From positions 186,001 through 250,000 of the forward strand of contig JAPQWV010000630.1 in the NCBI GenBank assembly GCA_027422505.1: a stretch of DNA of 64,000 bases, given 5' to 3'. Every line of letters starts with the position of its first letter. The stretch's first letter is position 1. Positions 43,843 through 54,403 of the stretch are shown one piece after another. The translations under genes and the position numbers were made by a program. Under the pieces are notes generated by a model. The model was not told the DNA's origin. It saw only the letters and a program-made list of their open reading frames with translations, and did not search any database. The DNA comes from Craterostigma plantagineum. Its lineage: Eukaryota > Streptophyta > Magnoliopsida > Lamiales > Linderniaceae.

Positions 43843-44570
43843 TGATGTGGACTTAACTAAGCTGGGCCAAGAAAAACGAAAATGAGAAAAAGGCCCAATA
43901 AAGCCCACAAGGAAGAAGGACCCATAATAAAGTTCAAACCTGGGAAGGAAGATCTGGAAGGACCTGACGGACACCCGCACGGACCGGACAAAGGAGAAAG
44001 AACCCTCGTATATCAAAGTGAGAAGACAGCAGAAGAAAGTGAAAAAGAACTACAGGGACGCGCGTCATCTTATTAGAGGAAGATATCACTGCACATTTCA
44101 CTGAAGCCATCGCAGAAGTCATTCCATCAAGCAGTCCATCACTTTCCTGCAGTCCCTAGGTAGTACGTCCCCCCGAAATCCTGGAACATAGCATCAGACA
44201 GACGGCGGGGAGCTACTATAAAATGAGGACTTAGCCATATTTTCTGCTAATCGGACCCTTTTCACAAAGCATTCACATAGTATTTTCTCTCTAGATATCT
44301 CAAACGTATTTTCTGCATTTAAGGAGTGAAAGTGAGGATTATCTGTGTGTGTAAAGTGTTATTACTTAGTGGAAGGAAGTTCCCAGTGCCCCGTGGACGT
44401 AGAATCCAACAGGATTCGAACCACGTACATCCTTTTGTTCTTTCTGTTTACGTCTCCCCATCAAAAGCACCTCCCGTACCTATAACATCTCGTAACGATC
44501 AATCTACCGCCAACTAAGTATCCAGAGCCCCACACTTACAAATATCGTTGATTGGGTTGGCCCCATTTCA
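43843..44570 (+). repeat. Left LTR of the Tat element
   Basis: 728 bp, TGATGTGGAC...CCATTTCA. It contains a TATA-like TATAAAATGAGGA (about 44217-44229). It differs from the right LTR by small indels and scattered substitutions. Confidence 0.95.
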
Positions 44571-44572
44571 AA

Positions 44573-44590
44573 TGGCGCCGTCTGTGGGAA
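44573..44590 (+). other. Primer binding site of the Tat element
   Basis: TGGCGCCGTCTGTGGGAA, two bases after the LTR. This form is common in plant Tat elements. The older element has the same site at 55095. Confidence 0.85.
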
Positions 44591-44711
44591 ACCAGAGTTG
44601 AAGGCATGAGAAAATTATTCAGCAAGGTACGAGGCCGCGTTGAAAAAATTTCTTGTTTATCCTCTTTCTATTCTGTGTTGTAGGGACGAGATAAGAAGCA
44701 CGAAGGCGCTG

Positions 44712-45578
44712 ATGGAAGGAAGTTCATCCATACCGAAAAACTTGGACCCACAGTTTGAGAAGGTCGCGAAGGGTAACCCGGCGGGACAGGCCGCTACTCC
44801 GGCACATACTCCTGGTGTAATACCACCGGAAACACCGATCACCCTGACCGCCGCACAGTTGGACCTCCTGGTGCGCAATACTGTCAACAGCACCCTGGCC
44901 GAAAGAAGGAAGAAACGAAGACAACGAAAAAAGGCCCAGCCACGTGTCGAGACCGAGCAAGTAGACGGTAAATTCACAGAAGTAACTGGAGAAAACGAGA
45001 CGCAGCCGCAACCCCAGGCAACACCCTCTGAACACAGCAAGCGATTGTCCGAATCGGAGAATGAGTCGAGGAAGGAAGAAGAACCCCCCAAGCATCCTGA
45101 GGGACATGGGGGAGCTGCGGAACAGGTTCGGGGGAAGGAAAAGGAGCCAAACAAGGCAAATCAGCCAGAAAAGGACGTTAGAACCCCCACACTGATCTCC
45201 ATTGAGTCCGTCAGCAAAGCCCCAGACCACGCTAAAGGGGCAGGAGGCTCCAAAAGAAGGAAAAAGGTCACGCTACGCCCAGAGGAAAAAGAGGAAGCTT
45301 GGACCAAAAGAGAGAAGGAGCTGCGGGATCAACTGGCGGACCTTAAGCAGGTAGTGGACGGTGTCAGAAGTAGAACCATGCTGCCAAGGATAGGAGAAGG
45401 GCTAGTAGCTGGGACGCCTTTTGCAAAGGAGCTACTGGTGGGGGAGGTCTCATCTAACTTCAAACAGTTGCCATATGAGTACGATGGGACGACGATCCTG
45501 TGGAGCACGTCCTACGTTTTCAAAACACCATCCTGCTTCATGATTTCTCGGATGGGGTCAACTGTAGAGTGTTCTTAA
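44712..45578 (+). pseudogene. Tat gag, N-terminal part
   Basis: I start at MEGSSSIPKNLDPQ; the frame is open further upstream but has no better Met. The product is charged and Lys/Glu-rich (KRRKKV, EKEEAWTKREKEL), a coiled-coil-like gag leader. The frame is lost at about 45510-45575, where KQLPYEYDGTT should continue into the retrotrans-gag domain. Confidence 0.8.
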
Positions 45579-45654
45579 CCACCTTAGTAAGGGCGGCCCA
45601 GCAATGGTTTAGCCAGTTAGCCCGGGATCTATCAAATCTTTTGAAGAATTCCAG

Positions 45655-47172
45655 TTGATATTCATCACTCAGTTCGCCAGCGCCAGAAAGCAGCCTAAGT
45701 CCGACATGTCGCTCTTCCAAGTACGACACGGGGAAAATGAGAGTCTACGGGCGTACATAAGCAGGTTCAATATTGCAGCTTTGGAGGTACCAACGGCTAC
45801 GCCTTCTGTCAAGGTTAGCGCCCTGATAAACGGACTTCGGGACGAGGACTTCTTCGCTTCTCTCTCCAAGAGACCAACGACGACTTTCGAGGACCTGCTA
45901 CTGAGGGCGGACAAGTATAGCAACTTGGAAGAGAGCAAGATGGCCAAAGCACAAGAGGAGAAGCAGATAACCACGCCAAAGAAGGAAGGGGCCGTGAGAA
46001 GCCAAGGACATGCGAGGCCACCTCTGCGTCTGCCTCACAAAGAGCCTTGGGGATCTCCGACCAGGGCCCCACGGAGGTTTACTCCACTGCGTGCTAATCC
46101 TGAGGAGGTCCTAGCTGTAGCAGGACGACACCTAGCCTTAAGGAAGCCCCTCGCCGGATCCTCAGGACCTTCTAGACCTTATTCTAATTTATATTGTCGT
46201 TACCATAATGAATACGGGCACCATACTAACAATTGCCATCATTTGAAGGATGAGATAGAGAGACTTATACAGGCAGGACATTTGAAGGAGTTTGTTAAAC
46301 GGGGACCTGAGCCCAGCCCCCGGAAGAACGAAAAGGAAGAGGGGGGACCTGTGCCGAACAAGGGTAAGCCGTTGCCACCGCCAGCAGACAAAGGTCCTCC
46401 AGGACCGCCCAGGGCCCCCATCCTGATTATTATCGGAGGTCCCAGTGGCGGGGATTCCAATCGAGCTAGAAAGTCTTATGCTACGACAACGGGGGAACTC
46501 CGACCATGGGGATTAGTAGGACACACGGAGGCCATCGCAAACGTACAGTTCGGACCAGAGGACGAAGAACACATCACTAGGCCGCATAACAATGCTTTGG
46601 TCATCACAACCGATATCGCCGGATACGATGTATCCCGAGTCTTCATAGACGGGGGAAGCTCGGCTGACATCCTATTCCTAAACTGTTTCAGAAAAATGGA
46701 CCTGGGAGTGGAGCTACGACCCGTTTCCACTGCCTTATACAGATTCGGGGGACCTGGGATACAGCCCATGGGAGAAATAACGTTACCTGTCGGAATGGGA
46801 AGAGATCCAGTTCGGGTTGTGAAAATGATCAACTTCCTTGTGGTCGACATCTCCTCCTCTTACAATGTCATTCTGGGACGACCCGCCATCAACGAGTTCA
46901 GAGCAATCCCCTCTACCTACCACCTGAAAATCAAGTTCCCAGTAGGGGAGCATATCCGAGAAATATTGGGGGACCAGCAAAGCTCCCGCCGATGCTACGC
47001 CAATGAAGTCAAGGCGGTAACTAAGGGAAAAGAGGACATCAAAGAGGGAAGTGGTCGAGACAAGAGGATCAAGATTGAAGGAGGGGGACCTACGAGCTTG
47101 CAGCCCGAAGCAGATGAGGAGCTAGTCAACGTAGAGCTGTACCCCGCCAACCAGGGAGGACTACCAAAATAG
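45655..47172 (+). CDS. Tat gag C-terminus and aspartic protease
   Basis: One open frame of about 505 codons, cut off from its N-terminus by the shift upstream. It includes the end of the capsid domain (FITQFASARKQ, LRAYISRFN, ALINGLRDEDF), a zinc-knuckle variant (CRYHNEYGHHTNNC, about 46195-46240), a Pro/Gly-rich linker, then the protease with VFIDGGSSADILF (46641-46680; DGGS in place of the common DTGA/DSGA, which is usual for this lineage) and SSYNVILGRPA. The frame stops at 47170 just before the RT. Confidence 0.88.
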   Translation: MIFITQFASARKQPKSDMSLFQVRHGENESLRAYISRFNIAALEVPTATPSVKVSALINGLRDEDFFASLSKRPTTTFEDLLLRADKYSNLEESKMAKAQEEKQITTPKKEGAVRSQGHARPPLRLPHKEPWGSPTRAPRRFTPLRANPEEVLAVAGRHLALRKPLAGSSGPSRPYSNLYCRYHNEYGHHTNNCHHLKDEIERLIQAGHLKEFVKRGPEPSPRKNEKEEGGPVPNKGKPLPPPADKGPPGPPRAPILIIIGGPSGGDSNRARKSYATTTGELRPWGLVGHTEAIANVQFGPEDEEHITRPHNNALVITTDIAGYDVSRVFIDGGSSADILFLNCFRKMDLGVELRPVSTALYRFGGPGIQPMGEITLPVGMGRDPVRVVKMINFLVVDISSSYNVILGRPAINEFRAIPSTYHLKIKFPVGEHIREILGDQQSSRRCYANEVKAVTKGKEDIKEGSGRDKRIKIEGGGPTSLQPEADEELVNVELYPANQGGLPK

Positions 47173-47173
47173 G

Positions 47174-48510
47174 GACACACCTAGGGGAACAAGCCACAAA
47201 GGATCTAGTAGGGTGTCTGCAGAGGAACGCAGACTTATTCGCATTTTCTCCAAAGGATATGACAGGAATCCGCCCTGATATAGCCAAACATCACCTAAAC
47301 GTCCTACCTGGCACTAAGCCTGTTAAGCAGAGACTCCGACTATGCTGGGCCGAAAGGGCGCAGACCCTGAAGGAGGAGGTCGACAAATTACTTCAAGCGG
47401 GCCACATCCAGGAGATCCAGTTCCCCACCTGATTGGCTAATGCTGTCCTGGTAAAGAAGGAAAATGGGCAATGGAGAAAGTGCATTGACTTCAGGGACCT
47501 CAACAAGGCCTGCCCCAAGGACCATTACCCGCTGCCCAGAATAGACCAGCTCGTGGACTCTACTTCTGGGTGTGGGGTCCTCAGCATGATGGACGCCTAC
47601 CAGGGCTATCACCAGGTATGTCTTGATTCAAATGACTTTGACAAGGTTTGTTTTGTGACACCAGGGGGAACATATGGATACGTTCGGATGCCCTTTGGAC
47701 TTAAAAATGCGGGAGCCACATACCAACGGATGGTGGATAAGGTCTTCAAGCAGCAATTAGGCCGGAACATAGAGGTGTACGTGGATGATATGCTCGTAAA
47801 GTCCATACACCTCACCGATCATACTAGGGACCTGGAGGAGGCGTTCGAAGCAATTAGAGGAAGCGGCATTAAGCTGAACCCCAAAAAATGTGCGTTCGGA
47901 GTAAGATCGGGAAAGTTCGTTGGTTATATGGTGACCCAGCGGCATTGAGGTCAACCCCGCGAAGGTAAAAGCTATTTTGGAGATGCAACCTCCCCAGGGC
48001 GTCAAGGAAGTCCAGAGGCTCAAGGGGCGGTTGGAAGCCCTTAGTCGATTCATCCCCCACTCGGTCAAGAGGAGCCTACCTTTCTTCAAGGTACTACGAA
48101 AGAACAAGCAATTCGAGTGGACCAAGGAATGCCAGCAAGCCTTTGAAGAACTGAAGGAGTACCTCCACAACACCCCCCTTTTGACTAAGCCCTTGATGGG
48201 GGAGTGCTGGTACTGTATTTCTCCATAGGGGACCACACAATAAGCTCCGTCCTGTTGAAGGAAGAAGGGACCTCCCAGAGGCCCATTTATTTTGTAAGTA
48301 AGGTGCTGCTGGACGCGGAAACTAGGTACTCCGAGGTTGAGAAGGCCACCCTAGCAGTGATGACATCCGCCCGCCGACTTCGGCCATATTTCTTATCGCA
48401 CAAGGTGAGCGTGCGGACTAACTTCCCTCTGAAGCAGACATTAGACAAACTAGATCTATCAGGAAGGATGGTAAAATGGGCCATCGAGCTAGTGGAGTAC
48501 GACGTGTAGT
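47174..48510 (+). pseudogene. Tat reverse transcriptase and RNase H
   Basis: RT words in order: KPVKQRLR, WRKCIDFRDLNKACPKD, YPLPRIDQLVD, MDAYQGYHQ, MPFGLKNAGATYQRMVD, and the active site VYVDDMLVK (about 47775-47800). The RNase H part has PIYFVSKVL, EKATLAVMTSARRLRPYF. A stop at 47430, a shift at 47945 and another near 48228 break the frame. Confidence 0.92.
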
Positions 48511-48890
48511 TCGAACGAAGGACCGCCATAAAGGCCCAGGCCCTCTCAGACTTCGTCCTTGAAACCACTAAGGGACCTCCCAAACGCCAATGGAAAGTAT
48601 ATGTGGATGGGTCCGCCACTTCTCAAAGATCGGGGGCGGGAGTTCTCATCATCGACCCTGAGGGAGAGGAGCTCCGCCTTGCCATCACTTTCCATTTTCA
48701 GGCCTCAAATAACGAATCAGAGTACGAAGCCCTCATCCATGGTCTGTGAATTGCGAAGGAGCTGGGAGCCCGAGACGTTACTCTGTTCTCGGACTCACAG
48801 CTGGTGGTGCAGCAAGTAAGGGGGAACTACGAAGCGAGAGATGAAAAGATGGTCGAGTATGGTAAAAAATTTGAGGGGCTAAGCTTTTGA
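48511..48890 (+). pseudogene. Second RNase H (aRNH) of the Tat element
   Basis: VYVDGSATSQRSGAGVLI, ASNNESEYEALIHGL and VTLFSDSQLVVQQV carry the three acidic residues of an RNase H fold. Its place between the normal RNase H and integrase is diagnostic of Tat. A TGA at 48747 interrupts it. Confidence 0.9.
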
Positions 48891-49059
48891 TTCTTGTGAG
48901 ATTGTGCAGGTCCCCAGGGAGGAAAACCACAAGGCTGATTATTTAGCAAAGGCGGCAAGTTCCGGACCGACTCTTAAGGAAGAAGGTATTATCTACCTCG
49001 CTGTAGACAAGGAGGAAACAGGGGAGTTCGTGGCAGACATAGAAGAAAGGATGATTGGA

Positions 49060-50257
49060 GGGCCCCCATCATAGCCACCTTAAGGAACCCCAACCAGAAG
49101 GACAGGAGGAGATACCGACAGAGATTCTACCTGATAGGCGACTGTCTCTTCAAAAAATCCTTTGTACACGCATACGCCCGGTGTCTCTCCAAAGAGGAAG
49201 GCAAGAAGATACTCGAAGAGATCCACGAAGGATGTGCGGGGACCATGCGGGATATAAGTCCCTTACTAGGAAGGTAGTCAGGGCCGGATATTTCTGGCCC
49301 AACATCATCAAAGACGCCAAGGACCTGGTCAGAAGATGCAGTATTGCCAGATGTATGGTCCCAGAATCCATGTCCCCGCTGAAGCCTTGGGGACGATGCA
49401 GTCTCCAGTCCATTCGATAAATGGGGGATCGACATCGTCGGCCCATTTCCTCGAGGAAAAGCACAAAAGAAGTTCATTATTGTGGCGGTGGACTACTTTA
49501 GCAAATGGGTCGAAGCTAAAGCAGTAGCGCGAATAGACGAGGAAAAGGTGATCGAATTCCTGTGAAAGAATATCTGCTGCTGCTACGGAGCTCCCAGGAT
49601 CCTCATTTCGGATAATGGAACCCAATTCTGTGGGGCTAAAACACGAAAATTCTGTGAAGGCATGAAGATGACTCAAAGGTTTGTGGCGGTGGGACATCCC
49701 CAGGCGAATGGGCAAGCCGAAGTCTCCAATCGAACCGTCCTCAGAGGGATCAAGGCCCAACTCGAGCAAGATGGGAACAAATGGATAGAGGCGCTGGATG
49801 TTGTCCTTTGGGCATACAGAGCAAGCCCTCGCGAGGCGACAGGAGAAACGCCATTTGAGTTAGTGTACGTTTCAGCCGCGGTAATACCTGCCGAAATTGG
49901 CATCGAGACACACCGCAGATGGCATATGACGAAAGGGAGAACACACAATTAAGAAGGGAGGACCTGGACCTTGTCGAAGGAATACGAGAAGAGGCCCACG
50001 TAAGGACCGAAGGATATAAAAGTCGCATAAAGGCAATGTATGATCGGAGAATCCGACCCAGGGGATTTCAACAGGGGGATCTGGTACTGCGAAGAGCCGA
50101 TGTCCTACGGCCCCTGAAGAAAATGGAAGCTCTCTGGGAGGGGCCCTATCGCGTGACAAAGGTGCTGGGAGGTGGAGCCTACGAATTAAAAGACGCTAAT
50201 GGGAGGTCCTTGCCCCGCCCTTGGAACATCTCTAACTTAAAAAAGTTTTATGTGTAA
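49060..50257 (+). pseudogene. Tat integrase
   Basis: Zinc-binding region (HAGYKSLTRKVVRAGYFWP, then RRC), catalytic core with DIVGPFPRG (first Asp about 49435), ISDNGTQFCG (second Asp about 49610) and ANGQAEVSNR (Glu about 49715), then a C-terminal domain (ALWEGPYRVTKVLGGGAYEL) ending NISNLKKFYV. Shifts at about 49420 and 49940 and a stop at 49564 disable it. Confidence 0.92.
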
Positions 50258-50404
50258 TACTGCTATGTAAGATAGGGAGGGGACGTACTCTTTTTCCTTC
50301 ATCTGGGATTTTGCCTCAAAGGGAGGTTTTGCCCAGATAAGGTTTTAACGAGGCGTACCTCCCCAGCGGAATATAAACGTTTTGTTATAGTGTACTTATA
50401 GTCG

Positions 50405-50690
50405 ATACCAAGGGTCGACGGACCTGCGGCGTACAATGACATCAAAGGCTAACAGCCCGCGACGTTAAATGATACCAAGGGTCGACGGACCTGCGGCGTA
50501 CAATGACATCAAAGGCCGATAGCGTGCGACGTGAGATGATGACAAAGACCGACGGGTCAGCGGTGTACCCGACATCAAAGGCCATAGGTCTGCGACGTGA
50601 AGATGCCCATGAGGGCGTACAAGATACCACCGTTGACGGGCTGTGGCGTACAGGACATCAAAGGTCCCCAGTAAGGCCTGCGACGTGTAT
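50405..50690. repeat. Tandem GACATCAAAGG repeats after integrase
   Basis: A 66-68-bp unit (GATACCAAGGGTCGACGGAC..GCGGCGTACAATGACATCAAAGG..GCGACGT) is present in two close and about two diverged copies. Tandem repeats in the 3' non-coding part are common in Tat elements. Confidence 0.85.
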
Positions 50691-51094
50691 AGGTACCTAA
50701 GCGGAGCTGGCGCTATAGCAAGGGTAAAACAATGGGGGACCTCCCCAGCTCGAATTGGGGAACTCCGATCTTACCTTACTGAAATCGCTAAGGACGAAGA
50801 GAACCTAGCGCATAAATGACACCTTAGGATAAGGACGACGGTTCTTACAACCGAAGGCGTGAATGATTAACGCTTGATTTACGGATCAACTAAGGTGCTT
50901 ACGGAGACACGATGAAGTCCAAAACACAGAAAACGATAAGATGCTTAATAAAGAGGTCCTATATTACAGAGGGAAAATGAGGAACCTCGGCAAGAACGCA
51001 CAGAAATAGGGGAGTTAAGCTCCCCTAAAAAGCAACACCCTAAATATGTCTGCAGAAGCATAAGGTTCGTTAAACACAAAAGAAAAAATAAAAA

Positions 51095-53609
51095 CTAGAC
51101 AGAAGGGTCCACAGGGGGGTAAAAAACAACGCCAGGGAGGTCGGAGAGATCAGCTTGGGCCAGGATCGCCATATACTTTTCAGCAGATGGACGCCAAAAT
51201 AAAGGGTTCTCCTCGGCCATTGGATCCCCTTTGAAGTATGCGGGAGGAGGTAGATCCCTGAGGGCGGTAGCCGCTCCGATGCCAGCTGATCCTGCGTGGT
51301 GGCCTCCCAGAAAGTAATGCTGCATAAATGGGACAAAGTCCCTGAGGGAAATAGGGTCCTCCAAATAAGCCAAGAGCCAATCCTCTGCAAGGTCCCCCAG
51401 AAACTTTTGTCCGGCCGCAGTCGATTTGAGATGGCGCTGGCAGATTTGGGCACCCTCAGCTTTCACAATCTCCAGCTCGGCTTTTGTATGAACCTCCGTC
51501 ATGCGGACGAAGTCCTCATCCCATTTCGCTTTTTCCTTAGCAAAGGAGCGCTGAAGCTCATCCTCGCGCTGCTTCAGAAGGGCCGCATGATCTTCTCTCT
51601 CCTTCTCTGAAGAGCTGTGCAGTTCCTCACACAGCCTAGCCAGCTCAGCCTTCTCCTTCTCCAATCCTTCCTTCTCAAAATCGAACTTGGCCTGAATCTC
51701 CCCGGCCTCCTTTTCCCGAGCTAGCAAACTGGCCTGAAGACTTTCCAGCTGCTCCTGAAGGGACCGATTGCGCTCCTCCAAATCCTGCACTATCGAGCTC
51801 GCAGAGGGCCTTGCAGATACCAAGCCTATAACCTGAATACCAAAACAAAGGAGCTTCGAGATTGGACAAACAGGGAAAGCATTGACCAAGAGGGTGGTAG
51901 GGAGTATACCTTGAGAAGGTGGTGTGCAAGTTCCACCTCATTCTCCGCAGCGGATCTCTGGGAAAATACCTCCTTGTCCTCAGGGGGAACCAGACGGCTC
52001 AACCCCTCCATCCCACCTTCAGGCAATAGGTCCCCAGGGGGAAGTGCCACCTTGTTGAAATCCCTCCTGAGGAGCTTTCTCCGAAACCTCATCGCCCTCT
52101 CCCTCAGATAAGGGCAGTTTCTTCTTGGACTTTTTCGCTGGTTTCGCTAAGGAGCCTGCTTTGCGCTTTGTTTTGGGAGCATCGGCGACCTGGGGCATCT
52201 CAGAAGTCCCTGGAGCCTTGGAAGAAAACTGACGAACTTCTGCGCGGATATCTTGAGCACCCAATAGCAAGGAAGGAGCTAAAGTCGAAACAGATCCCTC
52301 GGCCCCAGGGGGTGGGGGAGCACCTCTTTTCTCTATATTCGCCAGCAAATTGCGCCACGAACCTGTCATCCCTGCACCCAACACATTCAAATAACGGACC
52401 GGCAGAACAACAGCCCCAGAAAACTTCTAAAAACATGTCAAAGACGGTAGGATACCCTCAAGAGAAAAGTTGGCAGGAAAAGGCGAGAACCCAAAACGAT
52501 ACAAAACACCGGGAAATTTGGCCAAAGCAAAAGTGTTTAAGGGACCGTGTTCCCCAGCATAGTCATTCAGAAAGGCTAAGGCTCTTGAATTTCTCTTTGA
52601 ACACCTGCCGGGATCGCGAGGAGGCGCGCCAGTTATCCATTTTTCACACGGAAAATCCCACGAACCACCCGGGGGCTCCACAAAGAAATATGGACCCTGC
52701 CAGTCCTTGTCCATTTTATGATTCTTACTGAAAAAGTGAGTTTCACCTCCCATGCGAGAAGAGATGGAAGAGAGGTAGAAAAAAGCGCCATGAAGTTTAA
52801 GCGAGAACTGGGAGAGCACCAGATCCGGCGAGGGGACGCCTCCGGTGGCCCGTACTGCCACAAAAAACGCTACAAGAAGACGAATAGAGGAATGCTGGAA
52901 TTGGTTCAAGGGGACCTTGAAAGCCCCAGATACTTCAGAGAAAAAAAGGGGGACAAGGAAGCGCAGTCCTGCCCTAATTTGGGCCTCCCAGAATGCTAAG
53001 CACGGAGGAGGCGGGCGATCAGCCCACTGGTCAGGCGACGCCACTCTCACCGCGAAGCCTTCAAAAACAAACCCCCCTCCACCAGGCCGTCCAAATTTGC
53101 CGACAGACACGTAGAAGCCTTGAAAGCACTGTGAGGAGTCCGCGAGAAGAAGAAGGAACGAATTAAGGGTTAGGAGGAGGCGGCGACCCAGAAAAAACTA
53201 CCAAACTCCGGGAATCGGCCGACGAACCCACAGATTCGGCTCCGCCCACAGGAAGAGAGGCCATTGCAGAGGCAGTGGTGGAGCGAGTGCGCGGTCGATG
53301 GGCTATTCGAGGCGCAACGATGCAAGTTGCTGGGTGGGAAGAGGGCTGTAAAGAAGAAGGTGTGGACGACGTATTAGAGGAAATCGATTGGTGGGAGCGA
53401 GCAGGGGAAGACGGAGGTTTTGCTAAGTCTGAAATAGGAGAAGCCATAGCCACAGAAGACGAAGATGAAATAAAAATGGAGAAAGAGAAAGAGACGCACC
53501 TGTGCAGTAACGAAGTAACCCTTCGAAAAAATAACCTAAGGAGCTTCCAGAAGCCACTCTTAAAAAAGAAGCGGTTCCCGAGGTATTGAAGGGAAGTAGC
53601 AAAAGACAC
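51095..53609 (-). pseudogene. Antisense ORF of the Tat element (gypsy-type "transposase" PF04195-like)
   Basis: Read on the minus strand from 53609: a Ser/Pro-rich start; a conserved domain (about 53128-52430) with PLFFSEVSGAFKVPLNQFQ, LLVAFFVAVRATGG, GGETHFFSKNHKMDKDW and GPYFFVEPPGG, which resembles the family named putative gypsy-type transposon domain; a Lys-rich segment (52390-52019); and a long coiled coil (51790-51420; REKEAGEIQAKFDFEKEG). Introns probably join the parts (acceptor CCTCACAG at 53129). Such antisense genes lie between integrase and the 3' LTR in several Tat elements; their role is unknown. The coding strand is opposite to gag-pol. Confidence 0.75.
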
Positions 53610-53690
53610 GTCCTTTCAAAAAATCATGGCAGGAGGTCCTCGAGGGCAGGTAAGATTCAACTTATCATAAAGTTCAAGAAGGGGAGTGGT

Positions 53691-54403
53691 TGATGTGGAC
53701 TTAACTAAGCTGGGCCAAGAAAAACGAAATGAGAAAAGGCCCAATAAAGCCCACAAGGAAGAAGGGCCATAATAAAGTTCAAACCTGGGAAGGAAGATCT
53801 GCAAGGACCTGTCGGACACCCGCACGGACCGGACAAAGGAGAAAGAACCCTCGTATATCAAAATGAGAAGACAGCAGAAGAAAGTGAAAAGAACTACAGG
53901 GACGCGTGTCATCTTATTAGAGGAAGATATCACTGCACATTTCACTGAAGCCATCGTAGAAGTCATTCCATCAAGCAGTCCATCACTTTTTCTGCAGTCC
54001 CTAGGTAGTACGTCCCCCTGAAATCCTGGAACATAGCATCAGACAGATGGCGGGGAGCTACTATAAAATGAGGACTTAGCCATATTTTCTGCTAATCGGA
54101 CCCTTTTCACAAAGCATTCACATAGTATTTTCTCTCTAGATATCTCAAACGTATTTTCTGCATTTAAGGAGTGAAAGTGAGGATTATCTGTGTGTGTAAA
54201 GTGTTATTACTTAGTGGTAGGAAGTTCCCAGCGCCCCGTGGACGTAGAATCCAACAGGATTCGAACCACGTGCATCCTTTTGTTCTTTCTGTTTACGTCT
54301 CCCCATCAAAAGCACCTCGCGTACCTATAACATCTCGTAACGATCAATCTACCGCAGAGCCCCCACACTTACAAATATCGTTGATTGGACTGGCCCCATA
54401 TCA
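53691..54403 (+). repeat. Right LTR of the Tat element
   Basis: 713 bp, TGATGTGGAC...CCATATCA, next to the purine tract AAGAAGGGGAGTGGT. Differences from the left LTR include a 15-base region missing near 54355. Confidence 0.95.

Larger units (their letters stand above)
43843..54403 (+). mobile_element. Ty3/Gypsy retrotransposon, Tat lineage, complete but mutated
   Basis: LTRs 43843-44570 and 53691-54403 are near identical. The 5-bp TSD GGGCT is perfect (43838-43842, 54404-54408). Order: LTR, primer site, gag-protease, RT-RNase H, a second RNase H, integrase, a tandem-repeat segment, an antisense gene, purine tract (AAGAAGGGGAG), LTR. Two RNase H domains plus an antisense ORF after integrase mark the Tat group (Retand/Grande/Ogre relatives). 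Gag-pol has several stops and shifts, so this copy cannot make its own proteins. High LTR identity shows fairly recent insertion. Confidence 0.95.

Noticed and set aside
44657..45230. Long minus-strand frames opposite gag
   Set aside because: Shadows of the gag coding strand; the family has its antisense gene after integrase, not here.
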